The notes beneath the pieces were generated by a model. That model searched no databases, was not told the DNA's origin, and saw only the letters and a list, made by a program, of their open reading frames with translations. Positions 25,923 through 33,878 of a stretch of 64,000 nucleotides of DNA are shown here, piece after piece (position 1 is the first letter of the stretch; each line of letters begins with the position of its first letter). This DNA comes from Pseudomonas sp. ML96 (GTDB lineage: Bacteria > Pseudomonadota > Gammaproteobacteria > Pseudomonadales > Pseudomonadaceae). Location of the stretch: contig NZ_JPMY01000041.1 of NCBI RefSeq assembly GCF_000761545.1, forward strand, positions 1 to 64,000, given 5' to 3'. The position numbers were made by a program, and so were the translations under genes.

Positions 25923-26990
25923 CTAGCGCGGTTGCACGGTGAACGCATGCCCAACTGACTCGCCGACCTTTTGCAGCTCGGCCACCACCTGGCTGGCCAG
26001 CGGGATGCCGTCGCGCAAGCGTTGCGCCTCGATCTCGGCGGCGCGCTCGCCGGGGTAACGCCCACCGGCGCCCGAGGCGTTCTTGTAGGTGTCGATCCAG
26101 GCGTGCATATGTGCGTCGAAGGTGTCGCGACCGATCACCAGGTCCGGATTGATTACCAGGATGAAGGCGCTGACGTTGCCGGCGCTGCTGGTGGCCGCAT
26201 GGGTCGCGGCACTCTGCGCCGTGGTCGAGGCGCTGAGGCTGCCGGCCAAGACCTGCACCATCATCGCCAGGCCGATACCCTTGTGCCCGGCGATGGGCAG
26301 CATGGCGCCCTTGAGCGCCTGGGCCGGATCGCAGGTCGGCTCGCCATCCGGGCCGATGGCCCAGCCTTCCGGCAGGCTGGGGCGGCCTTCGCGGATGGCA
26401 TCCAGCACGTTGCCGCGCGCCACCACGCTAGTCGCCATGTCGAACACCAGTGGCGCCTGGCCGCTGACGGGGGCGGCGAAGGCGATCGGGTTGTTGCCGA
26501 TCGAGGGGCGTGACGAGCCGCGCAGGGCCATCAGCGGCGGCGTCTCCTGGCAGATCAGGGCGATCATGCCTTGCTCGGCGGCCTGCAGGGCGAACTGGCC
26601 GATGGCCGAGAGATGGCCGCTGCGCCGTAGCAAACAGGTGACCACCGGCTGGCTACGGGCCTGCTCGATGGCAGCCGTCATCGCCTCGCTGGCGACCGAC
26701 TGGCCGAGGCCGCCGTCGCCATCGAAATGCAGTACGCCATCGCGCAGCTGGGACGAGATATTCGGCGCGGCATTGACCTCGCCACTGCGTACTTTCTCGA
26801 TGTAGGGCATCACTCGCACCACGCCGTGGGTGTCGATGCCGCGCAGGCTGGTGCGCAGCAATACGCGGGCGGTGTGCTGCGCGTCGAGTGGGCGAACGCC
26901 GGCGGCCTGGAAGGCCTTGGCCGTCCACTCCATGAGGTCATCTGCGGCGTAGAGGACAACGGCGGGTGTGCTGGGTAGGGGATGAGTCAT
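25923..26990 (-). CDS. Type-2 malate/L-lactate dehydrogenase family oxidoreductase
   Basis: A 355-residue Ldh-family (YlbC/ComC/MdH-II) NAD(P)-dependent oxidoreductase. Family blocks are RGIDTHGVVRVMPY (about 50-63), SGHLSAIGQFA, SIGNNPIAFAAP and GHKGIGLAMMVQVLAG (substrate/NAD loop). Such enzymes interconvert 2-hydroxyacids and 2-oxoacids (malate, lactate, sulfolactate, ureidoglycolate). It starts with GGAGA upstream. A terminator at 27172 separates it from the DUF4387/AtuA operon, so it has its own promoter, and I see no GTAAATCTGTA site before it. It still fits a pathway for hydroxy-carboxylic acids. Confidence 0.87.
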   Translation of the reverse strand: MTHPLPSTPAVVLYAADDLMEWTAKAFQAAGVRPLDAQHTARVLLRTSLRGIDTHGVVRVMPYIEKVRSGEVNAAPNISSQLRDGVLHFDGDGGLGQSVASEAMTAAIEQARSQPVVTCLLRRSGHLSAIGQFALQAAEQGMIALICQETPPLMALRGSSRPSIGNNPIAFAAPVSGQAPLVFDMATSVVARGNVLDAIREGRPSLPEGWAIGPDGEPTCDPAQALKGAMLPIAGHKGIGLAMMVQVLAGSLSASTTAQSAATHAATSSAGNVSAFILVINPDLVIGRDTFDAHMHAWIDTYKNASGAGGRYPGERAAEIEAQRLRDGIPLASQVVAELQKVGESVGHAFTVQPR

Positions 26991-27171
26991 GGCATCTCCG
27001 CGGGTTAGTCAGAGGGGAGGGCGCGCTTGTCGCAGAAATTGCGGCAGCGAGGCGCGCGGGCAGGCAAGGTGCGTGTCCCGTTTGGAAGTGATGCTGATGG
27101 GCTGGGGATATCCGCCAGGGCGCTGCGTATTGCGTGTTGAAACGTGGCAGGCACTGCGATCTGGCGGATGG

Positions 27172-27197
27172 AAAGGGCCGGCAGTGCTGCCGGCCCG
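27172..27197 (-). terminator. Terminator after the AtuA-DUF4387 operon
   Basis: Perfect stem GGGCCGGCA / TGCCGGCCC with a 4-nt loop; on the minus strand it is followed by CTTTCC. It begins just past the DUF4387 stop codon. Confidence 0.65.
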
Positions 27198-27203
27198 TCG
27201 GGC

Positions 27204-27512
27204 TCAGTCGAGTTCGATGCCGAGCAGGCGCTTGCACTGGTTGCCGGCGTGCATGTCCCGCTCCAGCTCGCCGCCCTGCGGCCAGGTGCGTGGGTAGGAT
27301 ATCTTCAGGATGTTCAGGTCCGGCACCAGGTAGTGGTGCACGTGCTCCGGGTTGGCGTTGTAGAGCTCGGCAAACACGCTGGGCGAGAGCTTCTCGGTCC
27401 TGGCGTATTTGCTGAAGCTCTCCTTGCTGTCGAAGAAGATGTCCACGGTGACCCAGAAGGGGCCGGCGTTCTTCGAGCGGACGTGACGGCTGACGTCTTT
27501 GAGGGTGGCCAT
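27204..27512 (-). CDS. DUF4387 family protein (AtuA-associated)
   Basis: A 102-residue protein (ATLKDVSRHVRSKNAGPFWVTVDIFFDS...), the usual size for DUF4387. Conserved features are the SKNAGPFWVTVDIFF strand and the LVPDLNILKISYPR strand. DUF4387 proteins nearly always accompany, or are fused to, AtuA/DUF1446 proteins. Here the ATG overlaps the AtuA stop codon (TAATG), so the two are translationally coupled and probably act as one complex. The biochemical role is unknown. In this cluster it may process a CoA or acid intermediate. Confidence 0.88.
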   Translation of the reverse strand: MATLKDVSRHVRSKNAGPFWVTVDIFFDSKESFSKYARTEKLSPSVFAELYNANPEHVHHYLVPDLNILKISYPRTWPQGGELERDMHAGNQCKRLLGIELD

Positions 27513-28897
27513 TAGACGGACTCCACTTGGTTGGACAGATCGACCCACTGGCTGCGCACGAGCTCGAAGCCATCGTCGGTTTCCACGACATGGTTGAGCT
27601 TGAATTCGTACACGGCACCACGCTCCAGCTCGGCGGGCGAGAAGGGGAAGCCGTGGCTCGGCAGCTCGCGATTGCGCTCCAGCGGCCAGTGGAAGAACCA
27701 CGGGTTGCAGGTCTTGGCGATGCGCGTGGCCAGCGCCTGGGTGGCGGCGGTGGCGACGAACAGGATGCCGACCTCCAGTGGCGCCGGCGTGCCCGCCGGG
27801 CGCTTCATCCCAGACACGGCGTTCCAGCCATAGACGCGCAGCGAGATATGGAAGTCGCCGGCCTCGGCGCCGAGCACCGAGTGCACGCGGCCGGTGAGCG
27901 CGGCGTGCATGCGGTCGTGGAACTCGTCGATGCGGCCGAGGATTTCCGGGTCCTCGATGCCAATCAGCATCAGCGTCTGGTAACGCCCGGCGGCGGCGCC
28001 TTCGAGCTTCATGGTGTAGGGCTTCTCGATCCAGCGCGAGCCGGTGACGCGCACCACGCGCTCGTCCTTCTGCACGTACTTGGCGTCGGTGACGTCAAGC
28101 ACGCCGCCCGGCTCGGTGAGCAGGAACGGGTTGGAGTTCTCGTAGAGCATGTGTGCGCACACGGTTTCCGGGGCGCAGCTGTTGTTCGGCTGCAGCGGTT
28201 CGACCTCGAAGCCGTCGGCGTCGATGCTGATCAGGATGCCGTTGCCGTTGGTGGGGTCGACGGTGCACTGCGCGCCACACTCGGCGATCTTCGCCGCGTG
28301 CCAGGCCGGGCCGGCGGGTGCGCCCTTGAGCAGGGCGTAGGAGGCGATCACCGCGGTGTCGGTGGTGCGCCCGCCGAGGACGATGTCGGCGCCATCACGT
28401 AGCGCGGCGATGTAGGGCTCCACGCCCATGGAGGCGACGATGTGTTCGCAGGAGTCGATCAGCTCGTCGGTGATCGGGCCGAGCGGCGGCAGTTCCTTGA
28501 TCTTGCCGGCGGCGTGCTTGGCTTTCAGCGTGGCCTTGTCCTGCTCGCAGTAGAGCACGGCGATCTTCGGCGTCAGGCCGTTCTCGCGGGCGATCTCCAG
28601 GGCGATGTCGCGCATCCAATCGAGGCCAGCATCGCTGCCTGACTGGCCGCAGGAGCCGATGATCAGCGGGATCTTCGCCTCGGCCTGGGCCTTCATGAGG
28701 ATCGCCAGTTCCTGCTTGATGGTGGCGCGCGGGTACTTGCCGACGCCCTGGATCATGTAGGCCGCACCGCTGTCGGTCGAGCCGGCGTCGCTGGCGATGG
28801 CCTGGGCGCCGAGCGCGATGCCGAGGCGGACTTCCTCTTCGCGTATGCCGGTGCCTATCGATCCGCACGGGATCAGAATCTTGACGGGGTTTTCCAT
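27512..28897 (-). CDS. AtuA/DUF1446 family protein (acyclic-terpene-utilization AtuA-like)
   Basis: A 461-residue DUF1446/AtuA family protein. It opens PVKILIPCGSIGTGI and carries ASDAGSTDSGAAYM, GSCGQSGSDAGLDWM, GGRTTDTAVIASYALLKG and the NSCAPETVCAHMLYEN block. The start at 28897 has AGGAAG upstream; 29 earlier codons are rejected for lack of a site. AtuA is named for the citronellol/geranyl-CoA pathway, but most homologues sit in unrelated acid-degradation clusters, and no activity is proven. Its leader contains a GTAAATCTGTA palindrome (29072) and AACAAN repeats near 28940. Confidence 0.85.
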   Translation of the reverse strand: MENPVKILIPCGSIGTGIREEEVRLGIALGAQAIASDAGSTDSGAAYMIQGVGKYPRATIKQELAILMKAQAEAKIPLIIGSCGQSGSDAGLDWMRDIALEIARENGLTPKIAVLYCEQDKATLKAKHAAGKIKELPPLGPITDELIDSCEHIVASMGVEPYIAALRDGADIVLGGRTTDTAVIASYALLKGAPAGPAWHAAKIAECGAQCTVDPTNGNGILISIDADGFEVEPLQPNNSCAPETVCAHMLYENSNPFLLTEPGGVLDVTDAKYVQKDERVVRVTGSRWIEKPYTMKLEGAAAGRYQTLMLIGIEDPEILGRIDEFHDRMHAALTGRVHSVLGAEAGDFHISLRVYGWNAVSGMKRPAGTPAPLEVGILFVATAATQALATRIAKTCNPWFFHWPLERNRELPSHGFPFSPAELERGAVYEFKLNHVVETDDGFELVRSQWVDLSNQVESV

Positions 28898-28935
28898 GGT
28901 CTTCCTAAGCCTCTGCGCGTTGATGGGTTCAACGG

Positions 28936-28956
28936 CGCGTTGTTGGTCTTGTTGTG
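28936..28956 (-). promoter_or_regulatory. A-rich AACAAN repeats in the AtuA leader (possible Crc/Hfq site)
   Basis: The minus strand reads ACAACAAGACCAACAAC about 40-60 nt before the AtuA start, containing two AACAAN units. Pseudomonas Crc/Hfq represses mRNAs carrying AANAANAA motifs near the ribosome site. The distance from the start is larger than usual, so this is weak evidence. Confidence 0.3.
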
Positions 28957-29019
28957 TTCCGCGAACGCCTGGTTTCACGGGCATCCCTGGGCCGCATTAC
29001 GCATGTATGTATTTATTTG

Positions 29020-29028
29020 TACATGTAT
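29020..29028. promoter_or_regulatory. TACATGTAT element upstream of AtuA
   Basis: TACATGTAT (palindromic core TACATGTA) lies in an AT-rich patch unusual for this GC-rich genome. The same 9-mer occurs at 32484 upstream of DUF1302, at nearly the same distance (51 versus 49 bp) from a GTAAATCTGTA site. Confidence 0.45.
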
Positions 29029-29071
29029 ACGTTTATTGCGTGGATTAAACATACATTTGCTGTTTGTTCAT

Positions 29072-29091
29072 GTAAATCTGTACGGATTTCG
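29072..29091 (+). promoter_or_regulatory. Cluster operator site A (upstream of AtuA-DUF4387)
   Basis: GTAAATCTGTACGGATTTCG, 17 of 20 matches to the idealised palindrome GTAAATCTGTACAGATTTAC, including AAATC-N6-GATTT. It is one of four sites sharing the 11-mer GTAAATCTGTA. The gap 28898-29236 holds this site, the TACATGTAT element, the AtuA leader and the DUF1329 terminator. Confidence 0.65.
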
Positions 29092-29139
29092 TCCATCTAC
29101 GCCTGCTTCTGGCTCTGACCGGCACCTTTGCGCCCGCTG

Positions 29140-29163
29140 AAAAAAAGCCGCCCAGCGGGCGGC
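29140..29163 (-). terminator. Terminator of the DUF1302-DUF1329 operon
   Basis: Minus-strand stem GCCGCCC / GGGCGGC with a 3-nt loop followed by seven T residues (29140-29146 read as A on the plus strand); it lies about 75 nt after the DUF1329 stop. Confidence 0.85.
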
Positions 29164-29236
29164 AAAGGTCTCTAGCGGGGCGTCGATGACAGGACGGCCA
29201 GAGAGGAGGAGCCAGCGTGGAACGGACCTGCCATGG

Positions 29237-30595
29237 TCAGCGGATGCCCATGGCGCGCAGGGCGGCCGGGGTGAAGTCCGATGTCTTGGCCTTGAGGCCG
29301 AACTGGTAGGCGTTGTTCACCTTGTTGAACATGTAGTTCGCCAGGTAACGGCCGGAGATCAGGTCGTAGGTCAGCTCGCCGGCGGAGATCTGCGTCTGCA
29401 CGTCGTACAGCGGCAGAATGTGGTTCTCCGACACGCGCCAGAGGTTGCCGCGGGCGTCGTAGTGGTCGGCCTCGACGATGGTCCAGCTGTCTTCGTCGAT
29501 GAACAGGTGGCGCTTGGAGTAGACGTGGCGCTGGCCTTCCTTGAGCGTGCCGATGATTTCCCAGACCCGGTGCAGCTCGTAGCGGGTCTTGTCCTGGTTG
29601 AGGTGGCCGGGGGTGATCAGCTCGTCGTAGCTGTTGCTCGGGTCGGCTAGGCGGAAGCTGTTGTAGGGCACGTACATTTCGCGCTTGCCCACCAGCTTCC
29701 AGTCGTAGCGATCGGGCGAGCCGTTGAACATGTCGGTCTGGTCGGTGGTGCGCAGGTTGCCTGGGCCGGGGCTGTCGTAGGCGACCTGTGGCGCGCGGCG
29801 CACGCGACGCTGGCCGGAGTTGTACTGCCAGGCCATGCGTGGTTCCTTGACCTGGTTGAGGGTCTCGTGGACCAGCAGCACGCCGCCGACATCCCGCGCC
29901 GGGGCGACGTTCTCGGAGGTGAAGTAGTAGAGGATGTTCTTCGACTTGCTCGGGTCGTAGTCCAGCAGTTCCTCGCTGTAGGCCAGGCGGTCACGCTCGG
30001 TCTTCCACGAGTAGTCGCCCGACGGCGTGGTCATGAAGGCCGTGGTCTCGCGGGTGAAGCTGCCGCCACGGTAGCGGGTGATGTGGTTCCACAGCACCTC
30101 GAGGCCGTTCTGCGGCACCGGGAAGGCCAGCGGGCTGGTGTAGTTCTCCAGGCCGTTGCCGCCCTCCACCGCGGTGGTGTTGAGGGCGTTGTTGCGGATG
30201 ATCGGGTAGGTCTTCTGCGGCCAGGCCACGCTGCGGTGGCTGGGGTAGACCGGGATTTTGTAGGTGCTCGGGTAGCGGGCGAACAGCGCTTGCTGGCCCG
30301 GGCTCAGCTGTGCGCGGTACTGGTCGAGATTCTGCGCGGTGATAACGGCCAGCGGCTTCTCGCTGGCGAACGGGTCAGCGCGGAAGCCATTGGTGCTGGT
30401 GCCGGCGTCCTTGGCCAGGCCGCCGGTCCACTCGGGAATGCTGCCGGCGGCATTGCCGGCGCGTTCGGCGCCCACGGGCGTCAGGGCAGCGCCCAGCTTG
30501 TCGGCTTGCGCTGCATCGACGGCGGCGAACGCAGGGTTGATCAGCAGGGGCAGGCACAGCGAGAGCGCGTAGCGCGATAGGTATTGTTTTGTCAT
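29237..30595 (-). CDS. DUF1329 family outer-envelope protein
   Basis: A 452-residue exported protein: signal peptide MTKQYLSRYALSLCLPLLINPAFA with cleavage near residue 24/25. The DUF1329 domain follows (AALTPVGAERAGNAAGSIPEWTGGL, then repeated beta segments such as WQYNSGQRRVRRAPQVAYD and DRYDWKLVGKREMYVPYNSF). DUF1329 proteins have a LolA/LolB-like fold by prediction and are almost always encoded next to DUF1302, often with RND exporters or degradative genes for hydrophobic substrates. Here it follows DUF1302 by 10 bp and shares its operon and terminator. Probable role: envelope handling of the cluster substrate. Confidence 0.88.
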   Translation of the reverse strand: MTKQYLSRYALSLCLPLLINPAFAAVDAAQADKLGAALTPVGAERAGNAAGSIPEWTGGLAKDAGTSTNGFRADPFASEKPLAVITAQNLDQYRAQLSPGQQALFARYPSTYKIPVYPSHRSVAWPQKTYPIIRNNALNTTAVEGGNGLENYTSPLAFPVPQNGLEVLWNHITRYRGGSFTRETTAFMTTPSGDYSWKTERDRLAYSEELLDYDPSKSKNILYYFTSENVAPARDVGGVLLVHETLNQVKEPRMAWQYNSGQRRVRRAPQVAYDSPGPGNLRTTDQTDMFNGSPDRYDWKLVGKREMYVPYNSFRLADPSNSYDELITPGHLNQDKTRYELHRVWEIIGTLKEGQRHVYSKRHLFIDEDSWTIVEADHYDARGNLWRVSENHILPLYDVQTQISAGELTYDLISGRYLANYMFNKVNNAYQFGLKAKTSDFTPAALRAMGIR

Positions 30596-30605
30596 TGGAA
30601 CGTCC

Positions 30606-32384
30606 TCAGAACGTCACGCCAAAGCTGGCGCTGATGAAATCCCGATCACCGTTGGTGGTGTATTTGCCGCCGAAGTAGTCGGTGTAACTGATGCTGGCTT
30701 CGTAGTTGGACAGGTACTTGGCGCTGAGCCCGATGCTGATGGCCTTGCCGCCTTCGTTGAAGTTCGGCCCGTAGCCATCCACGTCGTGCGACCAGGCCAG
30801 GTTGGGGCTGAGGTCGAGGCCTCCGATCACGCCGTTGTAGGTCAGGCCGGCGCGCAGGCGATAACCCCAGGAGTTGCGGGTGAAGAAGCCTTCGCTGTTG
30901 CAGTACTCCGGGCGGCCGCTGAGCAGCGTGCTGCACAGGTCGTTGCCGTCGGCGTCGAAGTACTCGCCCGGGCCGAAGTGGCTCGCCCGGCCGAAGCGAT
31001 ACTCGCCGTAGTCGCCCTCGCTGATGCCGTTGAGGTGGTTGAAGCCGACCTCGCCGATGAGGCTCAGGCGGCTGGCGCCAAGCACCTGGTCGAAGGTCTG
31101 CGTCACGCTCATCTGCGCCTGGGTCATCGGCACGCGGGTGTAGCCGTGGATCACGTCGCCAGGGATGCCCGAGTTGGGGATGATGCTCGGCACCACGGGG
31201 GCCAGGCGCAGGGTGGCGTAGGTCAGGTCGTCGAACGCCAGCGGCATGTTCGGCCGGTAGCTCAGCTCACCCTCGACGGAGGCGGTGCCGACGGTGGTGT
31301 TGAAGCTCAGGCCGTACAGGCGGATGTCTTCCGGGTATTCGAGGAAGTACTGGGCATTGGCCGCGCCGAAGCCCGGTGCGGCGAACGGGTTGGGTGCGCT
31401 GCTGATCACCGAACTGCCCACCGGTGTGCGGCTGTGGTAGTTCAGGTAGTAGGCGCTGATTTCCGTGTCGTTCAGCTCGGGCACGAACCAGCGCAGGGCG
31501 ACGCCGAACTGGCCGCTGTCGCGGGCGTCGCGGTCACCGCCGCGCGGCATGTAGATGGTGTTGCCGTTGAGCCCGCTGTTGTCGGACTGGCCCGGCTCGA
31601 TGTCCGCACCGCGCACCACGTAACGGTCATAGCAGCCATCGGCGACGATGTCCGAGCTGGCGAAGAAGGTGCCGCAGTTGTCGGCGACGGTCTGGTCCCA
31701 CTCCAACTGGTAGAAGGTCTCCATGCTGACGTCTTCGGTCAGCGTCTGCTGCAGGTAGATCATGTTGACCGGCAGCAGACCTTCCTTGAGCTCAGAGCCC
31801 GGGCGGCGCAGGGCGTTGGCATCCAGCGGGTTGATGCTGTTGATGCCGCCGCTGATGAAGGTACTGCCGCCCCAGCTGACCACCTGCTTGCCGACGCGCA
31901 CCGAGCCTGGCCGGTCGGCGACCTCGTAGTTGTGGTAGACGAAGGCGTCGAGCAGCTCCACGCCGGACGACTGCGCGCCGCGTTTGCGGTTGTCGTCGCG
32001 GATGTCGTAGAGCAGCCGGCTCTCGTCCTTCAGTTCGAAGTCGTACCAGTACTTGCCGCGCAGGAAGATGCCGGAGTCGCGGTACTTCAGTTCGAGGTCA
32101 TGGATGCCCTTGAAGATCTTCGAGAAGGTCTCGCCCTTCTTGAAGTTCAGACGGGCGTCGTCGGAGGTGCGCGAGTCGCCCTTGCCGCCGTTGCCCTGGG
32201 CGATGAAGTCCGGGTCCGGTGCACGCACCGCCCAGCTCGCGCCGACGGACAACGCCGAATCGAGCTGCCCCTCCACTTCGCCGATATTGAAATTCACCGC
32301 TTGGGCGCCGGCCATGTAGCCCGCCGTTGCCACTGCCAGGAGTGCTGTCCCGGGCAAGCCGGGGCGCTTGATGGATGGTTTCAC
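30606..32384 (-). CDS. DUF1302 family outer-membrane beta-barrel protein
   Basis: A 592-residue protein with an Ala-rich signal peptide (GLPGTALLAVATAGYMAGAQA). A DUF1302 barrel follows: NFNIGEVEGQLDSALSVGASWAVR, repeated amphipathic strands and the terminal aromatic end SASFGVTF. I prefer the GTG start at 32384, which has AAAGGTGAGAGAC upstream and places the signal peptide normally. The frame is open to an ATG at 32465 (619 aa), but that codon has no ribosome site and lies in the AT-rich promoter patch. The protein is probably a porin-like channel or substrate-uptake protein working with DUF1329. Its leader carries A-rich AAN repeats and an operator site. Confidence 0.85.
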   Translation of the reverse strand: MKPSIKRPGLPGTALLAVATAGYMAGAQAVNFNIGEVEGQLDSALSVGASWAVRAPDPDFIAQGNGGKGDSRTSDDARLNFKKGETFSKIFKGIHDLELKYRDSGIFLRGKYWYDFELKDESRLLYDIRDDNRKRGAQSSGVELLDAFVYHNYEVADRPGSVRVGKQVVSWGGSTFISGGINSINPLDANALRRPGSELKEGLLPVNMIYLQQTLTEDVSMETFYQLEWDQTVADNCGTFFASSDIVADGCYDRYVVRGADIEPGQSDNSGLNGNTIYMPRGGDRDARDSGQFGVALRWFVPELNDTEISAYYLNYHSRTPVGSSVISSAPNPFAAPGFGAANAQYFLEYPEDIRLYGLSFNTTVGTASVEGELSYRPNMPLAFDDLTYATLRLAPVVPSIIPNSGIPGDVIHGYTRVPMTQAQMSVTQTFDQVLGASRLSLIGEVGFNHLNGISEGDYGEYRFGRASHFGPGEYFDADGNDLCSTLLSGRPEYCNSEGFFTRNSWGYRLRAGLTYNGVIGGLDLSPNLAWSHDVDGYGPNFNEGGKAISIGLSAKYLSNYEASISYTDYFGGKYTTNGDRDFISASFGVTF

Positions 32385-32394
32385 GTCTCTCACC

Positions 32395-32408
32395 TTTGTT
32401 TTTGTTTT
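32395..32408 (-). promoter_or_regulatory. A-rich Crc/Hfq-type motif overlapping the DUF1302 ribosome site
   Basis: The minus strand reads AAAACAAAAACAAA, which holds consecutive AAN triplets and runs directly into AAAGGTGAG before the GTG start at 32384. This is the position and pattern of catabolite-activity motifs bound by Hfq/Crc in pseudomonads. Confidence 0.5.
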
Positions 32409-32483
32409 CGATGCGGAGTGCGGCGGGCCGCCTTCCGAAACATCCTTAGGCTTGAAGATCGTCATATATGTACAAAAATAATC

Positions 32484-32492
32484 TACATGTAT
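32484..32492. promoter_or_regulatory. TACATGTAT element upstream of DUF1302
   Basis: Second copy of the 9-mer found at 29020. It is followed by operator site B with a start-to-start distance of about 50 bp. It lies in AT-rich sequence between the DUF1302 start and the citrate-synthase-like terminator. Confidence 0.45.
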
Positions 32493-32533
32493 GAATCAAT
32501 CTCCATTAGACGCTATACGTGGGAAATCTAGAT

Positions 32534-32553
32534 GTAAATCTGTATAGATTTTG
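32534..32553 (+). promoter_or_regulatory. Cluster operator site B (upstream of DUF1302-DUF1329)
   Basis: GTAAATCTGTATAGATTTTG, 17 of 20 matches to the palindrome GTAAATCTGTACAGATTTAC. Similarity to site A continues past the palindrome (GTCCAT follows both). Confidence 0.65.
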
Positions 32554-32562
32554 TCCATGCAC

Positions 32563-32598
32563 GAAAAAGCCCGCTGCCAGGAGACTGGCGGCGGGCTT
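32563..32598 (-). terminator. Terminator of the citrate-synthase-like gene
   Basis: Inverted repeat AAGCCCGCTGCCA / TGGCGGCGGGCTT with one mismatch and a short loop; the minus-strand transcript ends in a run of T (32564-32568 read as A on the plus strand). Confidence 0.8.
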
Positions 32599-32624
32599 GG
32601 TCGACAGCGGGGAGGGCGGAAGGC

Positions 32625-33827
32625 TTAGCCGGGCAGGGCGCCGGTGTAGCGAGCGCGATGGCGGATCATCGGCTGCTGGTTGTACTGCTCGCTGGCGTGG
32701 GCGAACCAGCCGATCAGGCGGGCGACAGCGGCGAGGGCCAGTTCCTGTCCGGCGAGGTTGAGTTTGCGACCGACGAAGCTGACCAGCAGGATGAACTCGG
32801 CCGGGTGCTGTACCAGTTCCTCGGCGACCTGCATTGCCTTGAGCAGGCGCAGGTATTCCGGGTCGTCGGCGAACATTTCATCGAGGGTCTTCTTCAGGCT
32901 GATCGCCCGTGGGTCGGCGATGCTGTGCACGTGGTGGGCGGTATGCGCGTTGGCGCAGAAGCCGGGGATGTCGCCGCCCTGGCTGTAGTACTGCAGGATC
33001 GGCTCGGCCGGGTCCTTGGCGTTGCAGATGTCGTCCAGCAGGTGGCTGACCGCCTCGTTGCGGCCGTAGGCCACGCGGCGTCCGCGCGCCGTGGCCAGGC
33101 CGGTGATGGCGGCGTAGTAGGGCGTGACGCCGGTGTTCGCCGCAGCGCGCACGCTGTAGGTCGAGTGGTCCAGTTCATGGTCGATGCACAGGATCAGCAT
33201 GCGCCGGATCAGGTCGGCGAAGCGCTGGTCGACACCGCAGGACGAGGCGAGGAATTCGTGCAGCGGGCGGGTGTCCGGCAGCTTCGCGCCGACCACCAGG
33301 GCGGCGAACCAGCGCACCACGTCGGCGCCGGTGCGGGCGTAGCCTTCCGGCGACAGGTCGAAGGCCTTGGGGTTGACCCGCTCCACCAGCGGGAACAGGG
33401 CAATCGCCTTCTCGATCACCGTGGTATGCGCATACAGCTCGAGCAGTTGGTCGATGCCCTCCGGCAGGTGCGGCAGGGTGCTGCCGAACGCACCTGGCAC
33501 CTGCCAGAACATCTCCGCGACTTCCTCGACCGTGGCGGTTTCCACCAGCTCGTTGATGTCGCGGCCGCGGTAGTAGAGGCCGTCTTCGGTGAGCAGGGTC
33601 AGCGAGCTGTGCGAGTCGACATTGCGCTTGCTGCCGCCCTCGCCATTCTTCGGCCCCTTGACCAGGCGCTGGATATCCGCGGCCCAGTAGCGGCGCTTGC
33701 GCGAGCCCTCGACCTTGAGCGAGCGGATGTTCTTGCGCCCGACATAGGCGTACAGCGTGGGCAGGTTGACGCCGAGCAGGGCGGCGGCTTCTTCGGCGGA
33801 GAGATAGAGCTCGTCTTGCTGGGTCAT
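32625..33827 (-). CDS. HTH-citrate-synthase-like fusion protein, probable transcription factor
   Basis: A 400-residue protein. Residues 6-56 form a MerR/excisionase-type winged HTH (LYLSAEEAAALLGVNLPTLY, then RKRRYWAADIQRLV). Residues about 72-398 are a citrate synthase fold: LYYRGRDINELVETATVEEVAEMFW, LILCIDHELDHSTYSVRAAANTG, RLIGWFAHASEQ and IRHRARYTG (R389). Where active synthases read GPLHGGANEAA, this one reads GRRVAYGRNEAV (249-260), with no catalytic His. The second catalytic His region is rebuilt (GFCANAHTAHHVHSIADPR, 289-307), and the catalytic Asp is Glu344 (HPAEF). The substrate-side His217 and Arg389 remain. I infer a ligand sensor rather than an enzyme. It is divergent from MipA, with operator site C 26 bp from its start. 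Confidence 0.85.
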   Translation of the reverse strand: MTQQDELYLSAEEAAALLGVNLPTLYAYVGRKNIRSLKVEGSRKRRYWAADIQRLVKGPKNGEGGSKRNVDSHSSLTLLTEDGLYYRGRDINELVETATVEEVAEMFWQVPGAFGSTLPHLPEGIDQLLELYAHTTVIEKAIALFPLVERVNPKAFDLSPEGYARTGADVVRWFAALVVGAKLPDTRPLHEFLASSCGVDQRFADLIRRMLILCIDHELDHSTYSVRAAANTGVTPYYAAITGLATARGRRVAYGRNEAVSHLLDDICNAKDPAEPILQYYSQGGDIPGFCANAHTAHHVHSIADPRAISLKKTLDEMFADDPEYLRLLKAMQVAEELVQHPAEFILLVSFVGRKLNLAGQELALAAVARLIGWFAHASEQYNQQPMIRHRARYTGALPG

Positions 33828-33843
33828 GGCGGCCTTGTATGGA

Positions 33844-33863
33844 CAGTTTATGTACAGATTTAC
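33844..33863 (-). promoter_or_regulatory. Cluster operator site C (between the HTH-citrate-synthase gene and MipA)
   Basis: On the minus strand the site reads GTAAATCTGTACATAAACTG: the exact 11-mer plus two more bases of the consensus, 14 of 20 overall. It lies 26 bp from the HTH-citrate-synthase start and 99 bp from the MipA start, suited to autoregulation and divergent control. Confidence 0.6.
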
Positions 33864-33878
33864 CGATCTTAGTCGACT

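Noticed and set aside
32385..32465. ATG at 32465 as the DUF1302 start
   Set aside because: No ribosome site, it lies in the AT-rich operator patch, and it would place the signal peptide 27 residues inside; GTG at 32384 has AAAGGTGAG.
30786..32531. A 581-codon plus-strand frame opposite DUF1302
   Set aside because: Same cause; composition is that of an antisense shadow, and it spans the DUF1302 promoter.
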